Shown here piece by piece: positions 23,173 to 31,841 of a stretch of 64,000 nt of DNA. The DNA is from Phytohabitans aurantiacus (lineage in GTDB: Bacteria; Actinomycetota; Actinomycetes; Mycobacteriales; Micromonosporaceae), in assembly GCF_027923225.1 (NCBI RefSeq), contig NZ_BSDI01000045.1, forward strand, positions 1 to 64,000, written 5' to 3'. A program made the position numbers and the translations under genes. Every line of letters begins with the position of its first letter. Position 1 is the first letter of the stretch. Below the pieces are notes generated by a model. That model was not told where the DNA came from, made no database searches, and was given only the letters and a program-made list of their open reading frames with translations.

Positions 23173-25443
23173 ATGTCTTTGCGTAGACGGCGCGTCGCGC
23201 TGCTGTCCGCGTGCGCGGCCACGGCGGTCGGTGCCGCGGTCGCGGTGGTGACCGTGGCCTCCGCCGCGGCGACGCGTTACGAGGCCGAGACGGCACCGGC
23301 GACGTGTGCGGGCACGATCGATTCCAACCATGCCGGGTTTTCCGGCACCGGCTTCTGCAACAGCAGCAATGTGGTCGGCGCGGCTGCGCAGTTCACGGTG
23401 TCGGCGTCGGCGGCCAGCACGGCGACGGTCGGGATCCGGTACGCCAACGGCACCTCCGACAACCGGGCGGCCGACATCGTGGTCAACGGGACGGTCGTGC
23501 AGCCGGGCGCCGCGTTCAACGGCACCGGCGCGTGGACGACCTGGACGACGGCGACCGTCAGCGTGCCGGTCAACGCGGGCAGCAACACGATCCGGTTGTC
23601 CGCGACCACGGCGCTGGGCCTGGCCAACATCGACTACCTGGATGTCGAGGTCGGTGGCGGCGAACCCACCACACCGCCGCCCAGCTCACCGCCGCCGACT
23701 GGGTCGGGTAAGCAGATGGAGGATCTGAACCGGGGCCTGGTCAGCGTGCGCTCGGGCAGCGGCAACCTCGTCTCGTGGCGGCTGCTCGGGTACGAGTCGA
23801 TGTCGACCGGGTTCAACGTGTACCGCGGCTCGACGAAGGTGAACTCGGCGCCGGTCACCAACTCCACGAACTACCTGGACTCCGGCGCCGCGGCCGACGC
23901 CTCGTACACCGTGCGCGCGGTCGTGGACGGCGTCGAGCAGGCGGCCTCGGAGCAGTCGCTGCGTTTCACCGGCGGCAACTACCTGGACGTGCCGATCTCC
24001 CGGCCCGGCAGCAACTACACCGCCGGTGACGCCAGCGTCGGTGACGCGGACGGCGACGGCCAGTACGAGATCTTCCTCAAGTGGGACCCGAGCGACCAGA
24101 AGGACAACTCGCAGTCCGGGGTGACCAGCAACGTCTACATCGACGCCTACCGGCTCAACGGTACCCGGCTGTGGCGCATCGACCTGGGCCGCAACATCCG
24201 GGCCGGCGCGCACTACACCCAGTTCCAGGTGTACGACTACGACGGTGACGGCCGCGCCGAACTGGCCGTCAAAACCGGTGACGGCAGCATCTCCGGCACC
24301 GGGCAGACGATCGGCAACGGCAGCGCCCTGCACCGTAACTCCGACGGATACATCATCACCGGCCCGGAGTACCTGACGATGTTCAACGGTCTCACCGGCG
24401 CCGTGCTGTCCACAGTGGCCTTCCAGCCCGCCCGTGGAAACATCAACGACTGGGGTGACAACTACGGCAACCGCGGCGACCGGTTCCTGGCCGGCACGGC
24501 GTACCTGGACGGCCAGCGGCCTTCGCTGATCATGGGGCGCGGCTACTACGCCAAGAGCGCGATCGCCGCCTACGACTTCCGCAACGGCCAGCTGACGATG
24601 CGGTGGAAGTTCGACTCCAGCAGCGCCGGCAGTTCGTGGACGGGTCGCGGCACGCACTCACTGTCCATCGCGGACGTCGACGGCAACGGCACCGACGAGG
24701 TCATCTACGGCGGCATGACCATCAACGCCAACGGCACCGGCCGGTACACGACCAGCTTCTACGCCCACGGTGACGCCCTGCACGTCGGTGACTTCGTGAC
24801 AAGCCGCGCCGGCAAGGAGATCTGGCAGATCCACGAGCAGAGCTCCGGCGCGTCCGCCACCCTGCGGGACGCCAACAACGGCTCGATCATCATGCAGAAG
24901 AACAACAGCTGCGGCTGCGAGGGCCCGGCCCGCGGTGTGGCCGGCGACGTGTACGCCGGAAACGCCGGCGCCGAGTTCTGGGGCACCGGCACCGGACTGG
25001 GCAACCTGTTCAACTCCTCCGGCGGCAGCGTCGGGCGCAACCCGGGCAGCTACAACTTCCTCGCCTGGTGGGACGGCGACCCGGTTCGCGAACTGCTGGA
25101 CGGCAACCACGTCGACAAGTACGGCACCGGCGGCGACACCCGCCTGCTCACCGGCTCCGGCGCGCACTCGGTCAACGGCACCAAGTCGACCCCGTCGCTG
25201 TCCGGTGACCTGTTCGGCGACTGGCGCGAGGAGATCATCCTGCCTCGGGACGACAACAACGCGCTGCGCGTCTACAGCACACCCACCCAGACCGACCGGC
25301 GGATCTGGACGCTGATGCACGACGCCCAGTACCGGGTCGCGATCGCCTGGCAGAACACCGCGTACAACCAGCCGCCGCACCCCAGTTTCTTCCTCGGCAA
25401 CGGCATGAGCACCCCGCCGCAGCCCAACATCCACGTCCGCTGA
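23173..25443 (+). CDS. Secreted rhamnogalacturonan lyase (PL11) with N-terminal CBM35
   Basis: A 756-residue exported enzyme that cleaves the rhamnogalacturonan I backbone by beta-elimination. A signal peptide with basic RRRR is followed by a CBM35 at about 34-158 (RYEAETAPATCAGTIDSNHA to LANIDYLDVEVG), a Pro/Ser linker, and a PL11 catalytic region of about 580 residues. That region opens with KQMEDLNRGLVSVRSGSGN and carries calcium-binding DADGDGQYEIFLKW and DYDGDGRAELAVKTGDGS, then IADVDGNGTDEVIYGG. It ends in the typical SLSGDLFGDWREEIILPRDD and PSFFLGNGM. GGAGATAACC precedes the ATG. First gene of a five-gene CBM35 locus; regulated by the two LacI-type sites upstream. Confidence 0.9.
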   Translation: MSLRRRRVALLSACAATAVGAAVAVVTVASAAATRYEAETAPATCAGTIDSNHAGFSGTGFCNSSNVVGAAAQFTVSASAASTATVGIRYANGTSDNRAADIVVNGTVVQPGAAFNGTGAWTTWTTATVSVPVNAGSNTIRLSATTALGLANIDYLDVEVGGGEPTTPPPSSPPPTGSGKQMEDLNRGLVSVRSGSGNLVSWRLLGYESMSTGFNVYRGSTKVNSAPVTNSTNYLDSGAAADASYTVRAVVDGVEQAASEQSLRFTGGNYLDVPISRPGSNYTAGDASVGDADGDGQYEIFLKWDPSDQKDNSQSGVTSNVYIDAYRLNGTRLWRIDLGRNIRAGAHYTQFQVYDYDGDGRAELAVKTGDGSISGTGQTIGNGSALHRNSDGYIITGPEYLTMFNGLTGAVLSTVAFQPARGNINDWGDNYGNRGDRFLAGTAYLDGQRPSLIMGRGYYAKSAIAAYDFRNGQLTMRWKFDSSSAGSSWTGRGTHSLSIADVDGNGTDEVIYGGMTINANGTGRYTTSFYAHGDALHVGDFVTSRAGKEIWQIHEQSSGASATLRDANNGSIIMQKNNSCGCEGPARGVAGDVYAGNAGAEFWGTGTGLGNLFNSSGGSVGRNPGSYNFLAWWDGDPVRELLDGNHVDKYGTGGDTRLLTGSGAHSVNGTKSTPSLSGDLFGDWREEIILPRDDNNALRVYSTPTQTDRRIWTLMHDAQYRVAIAWQNTAYNQPPHPSFFLGNGMSTPPQPNIHVR

Positions 25444-25459
25444 CACCCCCAACCGTCGA

Positions 25460-25489
25460 GCGCGCCGGCCGCCCGCCCGGCCGGCGCGC
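25460..25489. terminator. Strong GC hairpin between PL11 and dehydrogenase genes
   Basis: 12-bp perfect stem (GCGCGCCGGCCG / CGGCCGGCGCGC) with a CCCGCC loop, 16 nt after the PL11 stop and 21 nt before the next ATG. Likely a terminator or a processing/stabilising hairpin that separates expression of the two genes. Confidence 0.65.
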
Positions 25490-25510
25490 CCGACCTGTCC
25501 TGGAGGCACG

Positions 25511-27421
25511 ATGAACCCGTCGGTCCGCACATCGGTCGGGATAGGCGTGGTGGCAGTCGCGCTGGTCGCCCTCGTGGCGGCCCCTGACCACCATCAGGCC
25601 GCGGCCGCCGAGGTGCGGTACGAGGCGGAGCAGGCAAGGATCGTCGACGGCATCGTCGAAAACGCCTACGCGGGCTTCACCGGCACCGGCTACGTCGACA
25701 GCGCCGCCGCGGTCGGCGCCGCCGTCGAGTTCGACGTTCGCACGCCGGCCGCCGGAACGCGGACACTGGTCATCCGGTACGCCAACGGCTCCCGCGTCAA
25801 CCGCCCGGCGACTGTCGCGGGAAACGGCACCGTGCGGGCGACCCTGCAGTTTCCCCCGACCGGCCGCTGGACGACCTGGCGCACGCAGACGGTGAGCGCT
25901 CCCCTGACGGCGGGCGCCAACCTGGTGCGGCTCGCGGCCACGACAGCGCGCGGCCTGGCCAACATCGACTCACTGTCCTATGACGACGGTCTGCCGGGCT
26001 CGCCGTCTCCCACCGTTTCTCCGACCGTCTCCCCCACCGGGTCGGTGCCGCCCCGCACACCGATCTCCGACCCGATCCCGCAGGCACCGATCCAGGCCCA
26101 GCTGGGTCTGGTCCTGACCGAGTTCGCGCGGTTCCCGCAGTCGAACCCGGTGCCCGCGCCGACCGACCCGCGGATGATGCGCACCGCCCGCATCAACTAT
26201 CTCGGGCAGGTTCCCGGCTCCAGCCTGCTGTTCACGCCCGACCTCAACGGCCGGCTGTACACGCTGCCGCCGACCGGCGGCACGCCGAGCGTCTACCTCG
26301 ACGTGGCCGCGACCGTGGGTGCGAACTTCTTCTCCGGCAAGGGTTTGGGCAGCGGCTTTGGTTTCGTGGCCTTCCACCCCGAGTTCGCCACCAACGGCCG
26401 CTTCTACACCACGCACACCGAGGCGCTCGGCGCGCTCGGCTCGATCGCCCCGGACTGGACCCAATCCGGTGCGGTCATCCACAGTGTCCTGACAGAGTGG
26501 ACGGCCACGAATCCAGCGGCCCTGTCGTTCAGCGGCACCCGCCGCACGCTGCTGCGAATCGGGTTCGCCAGCTACATACACGCCATCCAGCAAATCGACT
26601 TCAACCCCAACGCGGCACCCGGCGGCACCGACTACGGCCTGCTGTACGTCGCGGTCGGCGACGGCGGCCGCGGTAGCAGCACGACGGTGCCGCAACAGCT
26701 CAATGTCCCGCACGGCAAGATCCTGCGCATCGACCCGCGGGGCACGAACAGCACCAACGGCCGGTACGGCGTACCGGCGGTGAATCCCTTCGCCGGCACC
26801 AGCGGCGCGCTGGGCGAGATCTACGCGCTGGGCATGCGCGACCCGCACCGGTTCAGCTGGGACACCGGCGGCACGCGACGGATGTTCCTCGGCCACATCG
26901 GCGAGCACGACATCGAGGGCGTCTACGACCTGCGAGCCGGCGACAACCTCGGCTGGAGCGAACGGGAAGGCTCCTGGGTCTTCGACCGGCGCGAGCCGTG
27001 CAACCTGTACCCGCTGCCCGCCGACGACGCGCGGTTCGGCTACGACTACCCGGTCGCGGCGTACGACCACAACGCGGCCACCATCCCGTGCGGCGACGAC
27101 GCCGGCAAGGCCATCGTGGGCGGCTTCGTCTACCGCGGCACCGCCCTGCCGGCACTGCGCGGCAAGTACGTGTTCGGCGACATCGTCGACGGCCGCGTCT
27201 TCTACACCGACGAGGCCCGGATGGTCCGCGGCGGCGGACTCGCACCGCTGTACCAACTGCGCGTCGTCACTGCCACGGGTACCCCGACCACGATGGCCTC
27301 GCTGGCCGGCGACGCGCGCGTCGACCTGCGGCTCGGCACCGACCGGGCCGGTGAGCTGTACCTGCTCGCCAAGGCGAACGGCCGGATCTGGAAGGTCACC
27401 GGCGTGGACGCCGGAAACTAG
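25511..27421 (+). CDS. Secreted PQQ-type sugar dehydrogenase with N-terminal CBM35
   Basis: A 636-residue exported protein. Signal peptide, then a CBM35 at about 36-155 (VRYEAEQARIVDGIVENAYA to LANIDSLSYDDG, more diverged than its neighbours), a Ser/Thr/Pro linker, and a six-bladed propeller of the soluble glucose/sorbosone dehydrogenase fold. Propeller features: GLGSGFGFVAFHPEFATNGR, YGLLYVAVGDGGRGSS, GKILRIDPRG, YALGMRDPHRFSWD, then LFLGHIGEHDIEGV-like MFLGHIGEHDIEGV and GGFVYRGTALPALRGKYVFG. It probably oxidises sugar ends using PQQ and may feed lytic oxidases. RBS GGAGG, 4 nt from ATG. Confidence 0.84.
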   Translation: MNPSVRTSVGIGVVAVALVALVAAPDHHQAAAAEVRYEAEQARIVDGIVENAYAGFTGTGYVDSAAAVGAAVEFDVRTPAAGTRTLVIRYANGSRVNRPATVAGNGTVRATLQFPPTGRWTTWRTQTVSAPLTAGANLVRLAATTARGLANIDSLSYDDGLPGSPSPTVSPTVSPTGSVPPRTPISDPIPQAPIQAQLGLVLTEFARFPQSNPVPAPTDPRMMRTARINYLGQVPGSSLLFTPDLNGRLYTLPPTGGTPSVYLDVAATVGANFFSGKGLGSGFGFVAFHPEFATNGRFYTTHTEALGALGSIAPDWTQSGAVIHSVLTEWTATNPAALSFSGTRRTLLRIGFASYIHAIQQIDFNPNAAPGGTDYGLLYVAVGDGGRGSSTTVPQQLNVPHGKILRIDPRGTNSTNGRYGVPAVNPFAGTSGALGEIYALGMRDPHRFSWDTGGTRRMFLGHIGEHDIEGVYDLRAGDNLGWSEREGSWVFDRREPCNLYPLPADDARFGYDYPVAAYDHNAATIPCGDDAGKAIVGGFVYRGTALPALRGKYVFGDIVDGRVFYTDEARMVRGGGLAPLYQLRVVTATGTPTTMASLAGDARVDLRLGTDRAGELYLLAKANGRIWKVTGVDAGN

Positions 27422-27434
27422 AAGTTTAGATACA

Positions 27435-27467
27435 TCGATTGACAGTTGCCCGCTTGATCGCGACACT
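27435..27467 (+). promoter_or_regulatory. Promoter of the CE12 gene, duplicated element 2
   Basis: TTGACA (27439-27444), 17-nt spacer, GACACT (27462-27467). It aligns with the element at 22996-23028 over ATCGATTGACAG and ACACTGT...TGA.GCACA. The GAGCGCTC operators found at the first copy are not present here. Confidence 0.55.
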
Positions 27468-27505
27468 GTTTGACGCACAGCCCGAGTCGACGGGAGCAGC
27501 TACAG

Positions 27506-29053
27506 ATGATCAAGGCACCGACCACGCCGGACGCGTTGATGAAACGATTCACGTCAGGGCGGCGCACACGTAGGCGGCGCGCCGCTCTGCTCTCCGCCTG
27601 CGCGGCGGTGGCCGTCGCCGCCGCGGTCGCCACCGTCAACGTCGCCTCGGCGGCGGCGACCCGCTACGAGGCCGAGACGGCACCGGCCACATGCGACGGT
27701 TGGGTCGAGTCCAACCACACCGGGTACTCCGGCACCGGCTTCTGCAACAGCAACAACGCGGTCGGCGCGGCCGCGCAGTTCACCGTGTCCGCGTCGGCGG
27801 CCGGCACCGCCACCGTCGGGATCCGGTACGCCAACGGCACCGCCGACAACCGCGCGGCCGACATCCTCGTCAACGGCGCGACCGCCCGGTCCGCTGTCGC
27901 GTTCGGCGGCACGGGCGCCTGGACGACCTGGACGACGATGACCGTCAGCGTGCCGGTCAACGCCGGCAGCAACACGATCCGGCTGAGCGCGACCACGGCA
28001 CTCGGCCTGGCGAACATCGACTACGTCGACTTCGAAGTCGGCGGCACACCGCCCACGTCGTCGCCCTCGGCGACCGCGTCTCCGCCTGGCCGGCCACCCC
28101 AGTGCACCGGCACGTCGCCGATCACCTGCCGCTTCCCCGTCTCGCCCGGCAACTACACGGTGACCGCGTGGATCGGCGACCCCGCCTCGGCCGGTAACAC
28201 CTCGATGTCCGTGGAGGCCCGCCGCCGGATCCTGCCGGCCATCTCCACCGCGTCCGGCACGGTCACGCCGTACACGTTCACGATCAACGTGCGGCAGCCG
28301 GAAGGCCAGCCGACCGGACAGGGCGGCACCGGCAACGCCGGCCTGGACATCACGTTCGCCGGATCGGCACCCCGACTGTCCGGCCTGACCGTGCAGCCGG
28401 CCAGCAACCCGCTCGTGGTGTACCTGGCGGGCGACTCCACGGTCTGCGACCAGGCGACCGCCCCGTACACCGGGTGGGGGCAGCTCCTGACCACGCGCGT
28501 GTCGGGCCGCGCGGTCATCGCCAACTACGGCGACTCGGGAGAGAGCTCGGGCAGCTTCCTGAGCAACTCGGCGCTGTTCCCCAGGATGCGACCGCTGATC
28601 AAAACCAACGACCTGGTGCTGATCCAGTTTGGACACAACGACAAGACCACGAGCGCGTCGGCGTTCCGGAGCAACCTCACCACGATGGTCAACCAGGTGC
28701 GTGCCAGCGGTGGCGTCCCCGTCCTGGTCACCCCGCCGGTACGGCGGCTGTTCGACGGCAACCAGCTCAACGGCACCGCCCTGCACATCAACGGCGCCGG
28801 CGCCAACCTGCCCGCCGAGATGCGCAGCCTCGGCTCCTCGATGAGCGTGCCGGTGATCGACCTGACGGCCAAGAGCGAGGCGCTGGTCGAGTCGATGGGC
28901 CCGACCAACTCGGCCCAGCTCTTCCTGCGCCAGTCACCCGACGGCGTCACCGACAACACCCACTTCTCCGAGTACGGCGCCGGCCGGATGGCCGACCTCG
29001 TCGTCGAGGGCATCCGCGAACGCAACCTGTCCCTGGTCGGCTACCTGCGTTGA
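27506..29053 (+). CDS. Rhamnogalacturonan acetylesterase (CE12) with N-terminal CBM35
   Basis: A 515-residue exported SGNH esterase that removes acetyl groups from rhamnogalacturonan. Signal peptide (RRRRAALLSACAAVAVAAAV), CBM35 at about 52-175 very similar to that of the PL11 enzyme, a beta-rich module of about 100 residues (CRFPVSPGNYTVTAWIGDP), then CE12: block I VYLAGDSTVCDQ (Ser nucleophile), ANYGDSGESSGSFL, block III IQFGHNDKT and the Asp-x-x-His pair in VTDNTHFSEYGA. Expressed from its own promoter, with two esterase genes following at 25-nt gaps, so 27506-31779 is probably one operon. An internal ATG at 27539 is an alternative start. Confidence 0.88.
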   Translation: MIKAPTTPDALMKRFTSGRRTRRRRAALLSACAAVAVAAAVATVNVASAAATRYEAETAPATCDGWVESNHTGYSGTGFCNSNNAVGAAAQFTVSASAAGTATVGIRYANGTADNRAADILVNGATARSAVAFGGTGAWTTWTTMTVSVPVNAGSNTIRLSATTALGLANIDYVDFEVGGTPPTSSPSATASPPGRPPQCTGTSPITCRFPVSPGNYTVTAWIGDPASAGNTSMSVEARRRILPAISTASGTVTPYTFTINVRQPEGQPTGQGGTGNAGLDITFAGSAPRLSGLTVQPASNPLVVYLAGDSTVCDQATAPYTGWGQLLTTRVSGRAVIANYGDSGESSGSFLSNSALFPRMRPLIKTNDLVLIQFGHNDKTTSASAFRSNLTTMVNQVRASGGVPVLVTPPVRRLFDGNQLNGTALHINGAGANLPAEMRSLGSSMSVPVIDLTAKSEALVESMGPTNSAQLFLRQSPDGVTDNTHFSEYGAGRMADLVVEGIRERNLSLVGYLR

Positions 29054-29078
29054 CGCGGGTGAGGTATCGGAGAACGCC

Positions 29079-30482
29079 ATGAGACTCAGGTCATCGCTCA
29101 TCGCCTGCACCCTGCTCGCCGCCGGCGTCACGGTCCTGTCCGGAAGCGCCGCGGTGGCGGCGCCGACGCGGTACGAGGCCGAGACGGCACCGGCGACCTG
29201 TGCCGGCACCATCGACTCCAACCACACCGGCTTCTCCGGGAGCGGGTTCTGCAACGCCGACAACGCGATCGGGGCCGCCGCACAGTTCACCGTCACCGCC
29301 TCAGCGGCCGGGACGGCGACACTCGGCATCCGGTACGCCAACGGCACCACCACCGCCCGACCCGCCGACGTCCTCGTCAACGGCACCCGCGCCACCGGAG
29401 CGTCCTTCGACGGCACCGGCGCCTGGACCACCTGGACGACGCTCACGCTGACCGCACCCGTCAACGCCGGCACCAACACCATCCGGCTCAACCCGACCAC
29501 CGCGAGCGGCCTGGCGAACGTCGACGCCCTCGACTTCGAGGTGGGTAGCGGCCCGGTCGGCGGGAACGGCCAGCCGAACGACGCGAACATCCAGTACTAC
29601 GGCCGCTGGAACAAGTCCAACTCCGCGTACTACGCGATGGGCTGGGCCGGCGGCTACCTCGATGCCCGCTTCACCGGAAACTCCATCGGGGTACGCCAAC
29701 GAAACGCCATCGACCTGCACTACTCCATCGACGGTGCGCCGACGCAGTGGCGCCGCAACGTCTCCGGCAACGTCACCCTCGCCAGTGGACTGTCGAGCGG
29801 CTCACACACCGTCCGGATCGGTTATCGGGAACGGGCCGGCTCGTACACCGGCGACCCGGTCTTCGGCGGCCTCATCCTCGCCAGCGGCGGGCAGACCACA
29901 GCGATCAGCAGGCCGGCGAACCTGGTCGAGTTCATCGGCGACTCCATCACCGTCGGCCAGCCCAACGCCAACCGGCCCTTCAGCGCGTACCCGTGGCTCG
30001 CGGCCGAAGGGCTCGGCGCGGCGCACACCCAGGTCGCCCAGGGCGGCGCCTGCCTGGTCAGCCAGGACTGCTACGGGATGATGGACTGGTTCCGCCGCTC
30101 GTCGGCCTCGGCGACCACCGACGACTGGAACTTCGCGACCTACCAGGCGACCGCCGTCGTGATCAACCTCGGCACCAACGACATCGGCCACAACGTGTCG
30201 ACCACGCAGTTCCAGCAGGGCTACGTCACCATGCTCCAGCGGCTCCGCCAGGCGTACCCCAACGCGGAGATCTTCGCCATGGGCGTGTTCCGCAACCGGT
30301 ACGTGACCGAGACCCGCAACGCCGTGGCGGCGCGCAACGCGGCCGGCGACAGCAGGGTCCGCTTCGTCGACACGACCGGCTGGATCGTGGCCGGCGACAC
30401 GACCGACAACGTCCACCCGTCCGACGCCGGTCACGTGAAGATCGCACAGCGGCTGCGGCCGATCCTCGACCAGTACATCTGA
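29079..30482 (+). CDS. SGNH acetylesterase (CE2-like) with N-terminal CBM35
   Basis: A 467-residue exported protein: signal peptide, CBM35 at about 30-152, then a CE2-like arrangement. That has a jelly-roll of about 100 residues (IQYYGRWNKSNSAYYAMGWA, with YLDARFTGNSIGV) followed by an SGNH hydrolase: FIGDSITVGQ (Ser), VVINLGTNDIGHN (Asn) and DNVHPSDAGHVKIA (Asp-His). CE2 enzymes deacetylate plant cell-wall sugars and may bind glucan in the same cleft. Twenty-five nt after the CE12 stop and 25 nt before the next ATG, so cotranscribed. Confidence 0.86.
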   Translation: MRLRSSLIACTLLAAGVTVLSGSAAVAAPTRYEAETAPATCAGTIDSNHTGFSGSGFCNADNAIGAAAQFTVTASAAGTATLGIRYANGTTTARPADVLVNGTRATGASFDGTGAWTTWTTLTLTAPVNAGTNTIRLNPTTASGLANVDALDFEVGSGPVGGNGQPNDANIQYYGRWNKSNSAYYAMGWAGGYLDARFTGNSIGVRQRNAIDLHYSIDGAPTQWRRNVSGNVTLASGLSSGSHTVRIGYRERAGSYTGDPVFGGLILASGGQTTAISRPANLVEFIGDSITVGQPNANRPFSAYPWLAAEGLGAAHTQVAQGGACLVSQDCYGMMDWFRRSSASATTDDWNFATYQATAVVINLGTNDIGHNVSTTQFQQGYVTMLQRLRQAYPNAEIFAMGVFRNRYVTETRNAVAARNAAGDSRVRFVDTTGWIVAGDTTDNVHPSDAGHVKIAQRLRPILDQYI

Positions 30483-30507
30483 GTGGCAGCGGCACAGAGG
30501 GAGAGCC

Positions 30508-31779
30508 ATGAGAACACGACCGATCGTCTTCTGTGCCGCCGCGCTGGCGAGCGCCACCGCACTGGTGACCGCGGCGACGGTGGTATCCACCACCGTCGCC
30601 GCGGCGGCGTCGACCCGGTACGAGGCTGAGGCCGCGCCGGCGACCTGTGCCGGCACCATCGACTCCAACCACACCGGCTTCTCCGGTACCGGATTCTGTA
30701 ACGCCGACAACGCGATCGGGGCCGCCGCGCAGTTCACCGTCAACGCCTCAGCGGCCGGGACGGCGACGCTCGGGATCCGTTTCGCCAACGGCACCACAAC
30801 CGTCCGGCCCGCCGATGTCGTCGTCAACGGCTCGCGCGTCGCGGGGGTGTCCTTCGAAGGCACCGGCGCCTGGACCACCTGGGTGACGAAGACGCTGACG
30901 CTCTCGGTGAACTCCGGCAGCAACACCATCCGGTTCAGCCCGACCGCGGCCGACGGACTGGCCAACATCGACTATCTCGAAGTGACCACCGCGGACGGGC
31001 CGACGCCGAATCCGACACCGTGCGCACCCCCGACGACAAGTGCGCCTCCCTCGTCCTCCCCGATCACGGTCTGGCTGGCGGGAGACTCCACAATGGCCGA
31101 TCCATCGGGCGGCGCGGTATGCCCGGCCGGCTGGGGCAACCAGTTCGCCCAGTACTTCAAAAGCAACGTCACCGTGCGAAACAGCGCCATCGGCGGGCGG
31201 AGCATCCAGACGTGGCTGTACGACCCCAACGTCACCAGCACCAAGAACTCCGCCGGTGAGTGCGTCGTCAATCCGAATACGTACTCCACGCGCTGGCAGG
31301 CGATGCTCAATGCCACCAGCGGCATGAAGGCCGGCGACTACCTGCTCATCCAGTTCGGAATCAACGACGGCACCAGCGCCTGCCCGCGGCACGTCGGTTC
31401 CGCGCGGTACCAGCAACTGCTCGGCGTGATGGCCAGCGCGGCGAAGGCGCGCGGCGCCCGCCCCGTCTTCCTGACTCCGGTGGCCGCGATCAGCTGCTCG
31501 GGCAGTACGGCGGTCGGCAACCGCGGGTTCATCACCGAGACGAACTCCGCCGCCAGCGCCAACGGCGTACCCGTCATCGACCTGCACCGGCTGAGCTACA
31601 CGCTCTACAACCGCCTCGGGTTCTGCCCGTTCAACGGCGACTACAACGCCGGCCCGGTGGGCGCCTTCTTCTGCCAGGATCACACCCACTTCGAGGCCGC
31701 CGGGGCCCGGCAGATCGCCGGAGTCGTCGCCAAGGCGCTGAGCGACCAGCAGATCCCCCTTGCCGCGTACCTGAAGTAG
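30508..31779 (+). CDS. Second CE12-type SGNH esterase with N-terminal CBM35
   Basis: A 423-residue exported esterase. Signal peptide, CBM35 at about 35-160 nearly identical in its first half to that of the preceding gene (TCAGTIDSNHTGFSGTGFCN), a short Pro/Thr/Ser linker, then CE12: VWLAGDSTMADPSGG, NSAIGGRSIQTWL, LIQFGINDGTSACPR and QDHTHFEAAGARQIAG. Extra cysteines (CAPP, ECVVN, ACPR, SCSG, FCPF, FCQD) suggest disulphides. It differs from the CE12 at 27506 in loops, implying complementary acetyl positions. Last gene of the CBM35 group; a 12-bp inverted repeat follows. Confidence 0.87.
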   Translation: MRTRPIVFCAAALASATALVTAATVVSTTVAAAASTRYEAEAAPATCAGTIDSNHTGFSGTGFCNADNAIGAAAQFTVNASAAGTATLGIRFANGTTTVRPADVVVNGSRVAGVSFEGTGAWTTWVTKTLTLSVNSGSNTIRFSPTAADGLANIDYLEVTTADGPTPNPTPCAPPTTSAPPSSSPITVWLAGDSTMADPSGGAVCPAGWGNQFAQYFKSNVTVRNSAIGGRSIQTWLYDPNVTSTKNSAGECVVNPNTYSTRWQAMLNATSGMKAGDYLLIQFGINDGTSACPRHVGSARYQQLLGVMASAAKARGARPVFLTPVAAISCSGSTAVGNRGFITETNSAASANGVPVIDLHRLSYTLYNRLGFCPFNGDYNAGPVGAFFCQDHTHFEAAGARQIAGVVAKALSDQQIPLAAYLK

Positions 31780-31787
31780 CGACGTCG

Positions 31788-31815
31788 GGGAGCCGTTACA
31801 GTCGTAACGGCTCCC
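31788..31815. promoter_or_regulatory. Long inverted repeat between CE12 and PaaX genes
   Basis: GGGAGCCGTTAC-AGTC-GTAACGGCTCCC: perfect 12-bp arms with a 4-nt spacer, 8 nt after the CE12 stop and 26 nt before the PaaX start. It could terminate the esterase operon, serve as a PaaX operator, or do both. The AT-containing GTTAC tips are unusual for a pure terminator here and favour protein binding. Confidence 0.6.
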
Positions 31816-31841
31816 ACCCCGACGCGCACCGGAAGTGGATC

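Noticed and set aside
23173..31779. Biosynthetic gene cluster or CRISPR-like repeat array suggested by recurring similar sequence
   Set aside because: The recurring sequence is the CBM35 module inside five coding regions; there are no short regularly spaced repeats and no biosynthetic core enzymes.
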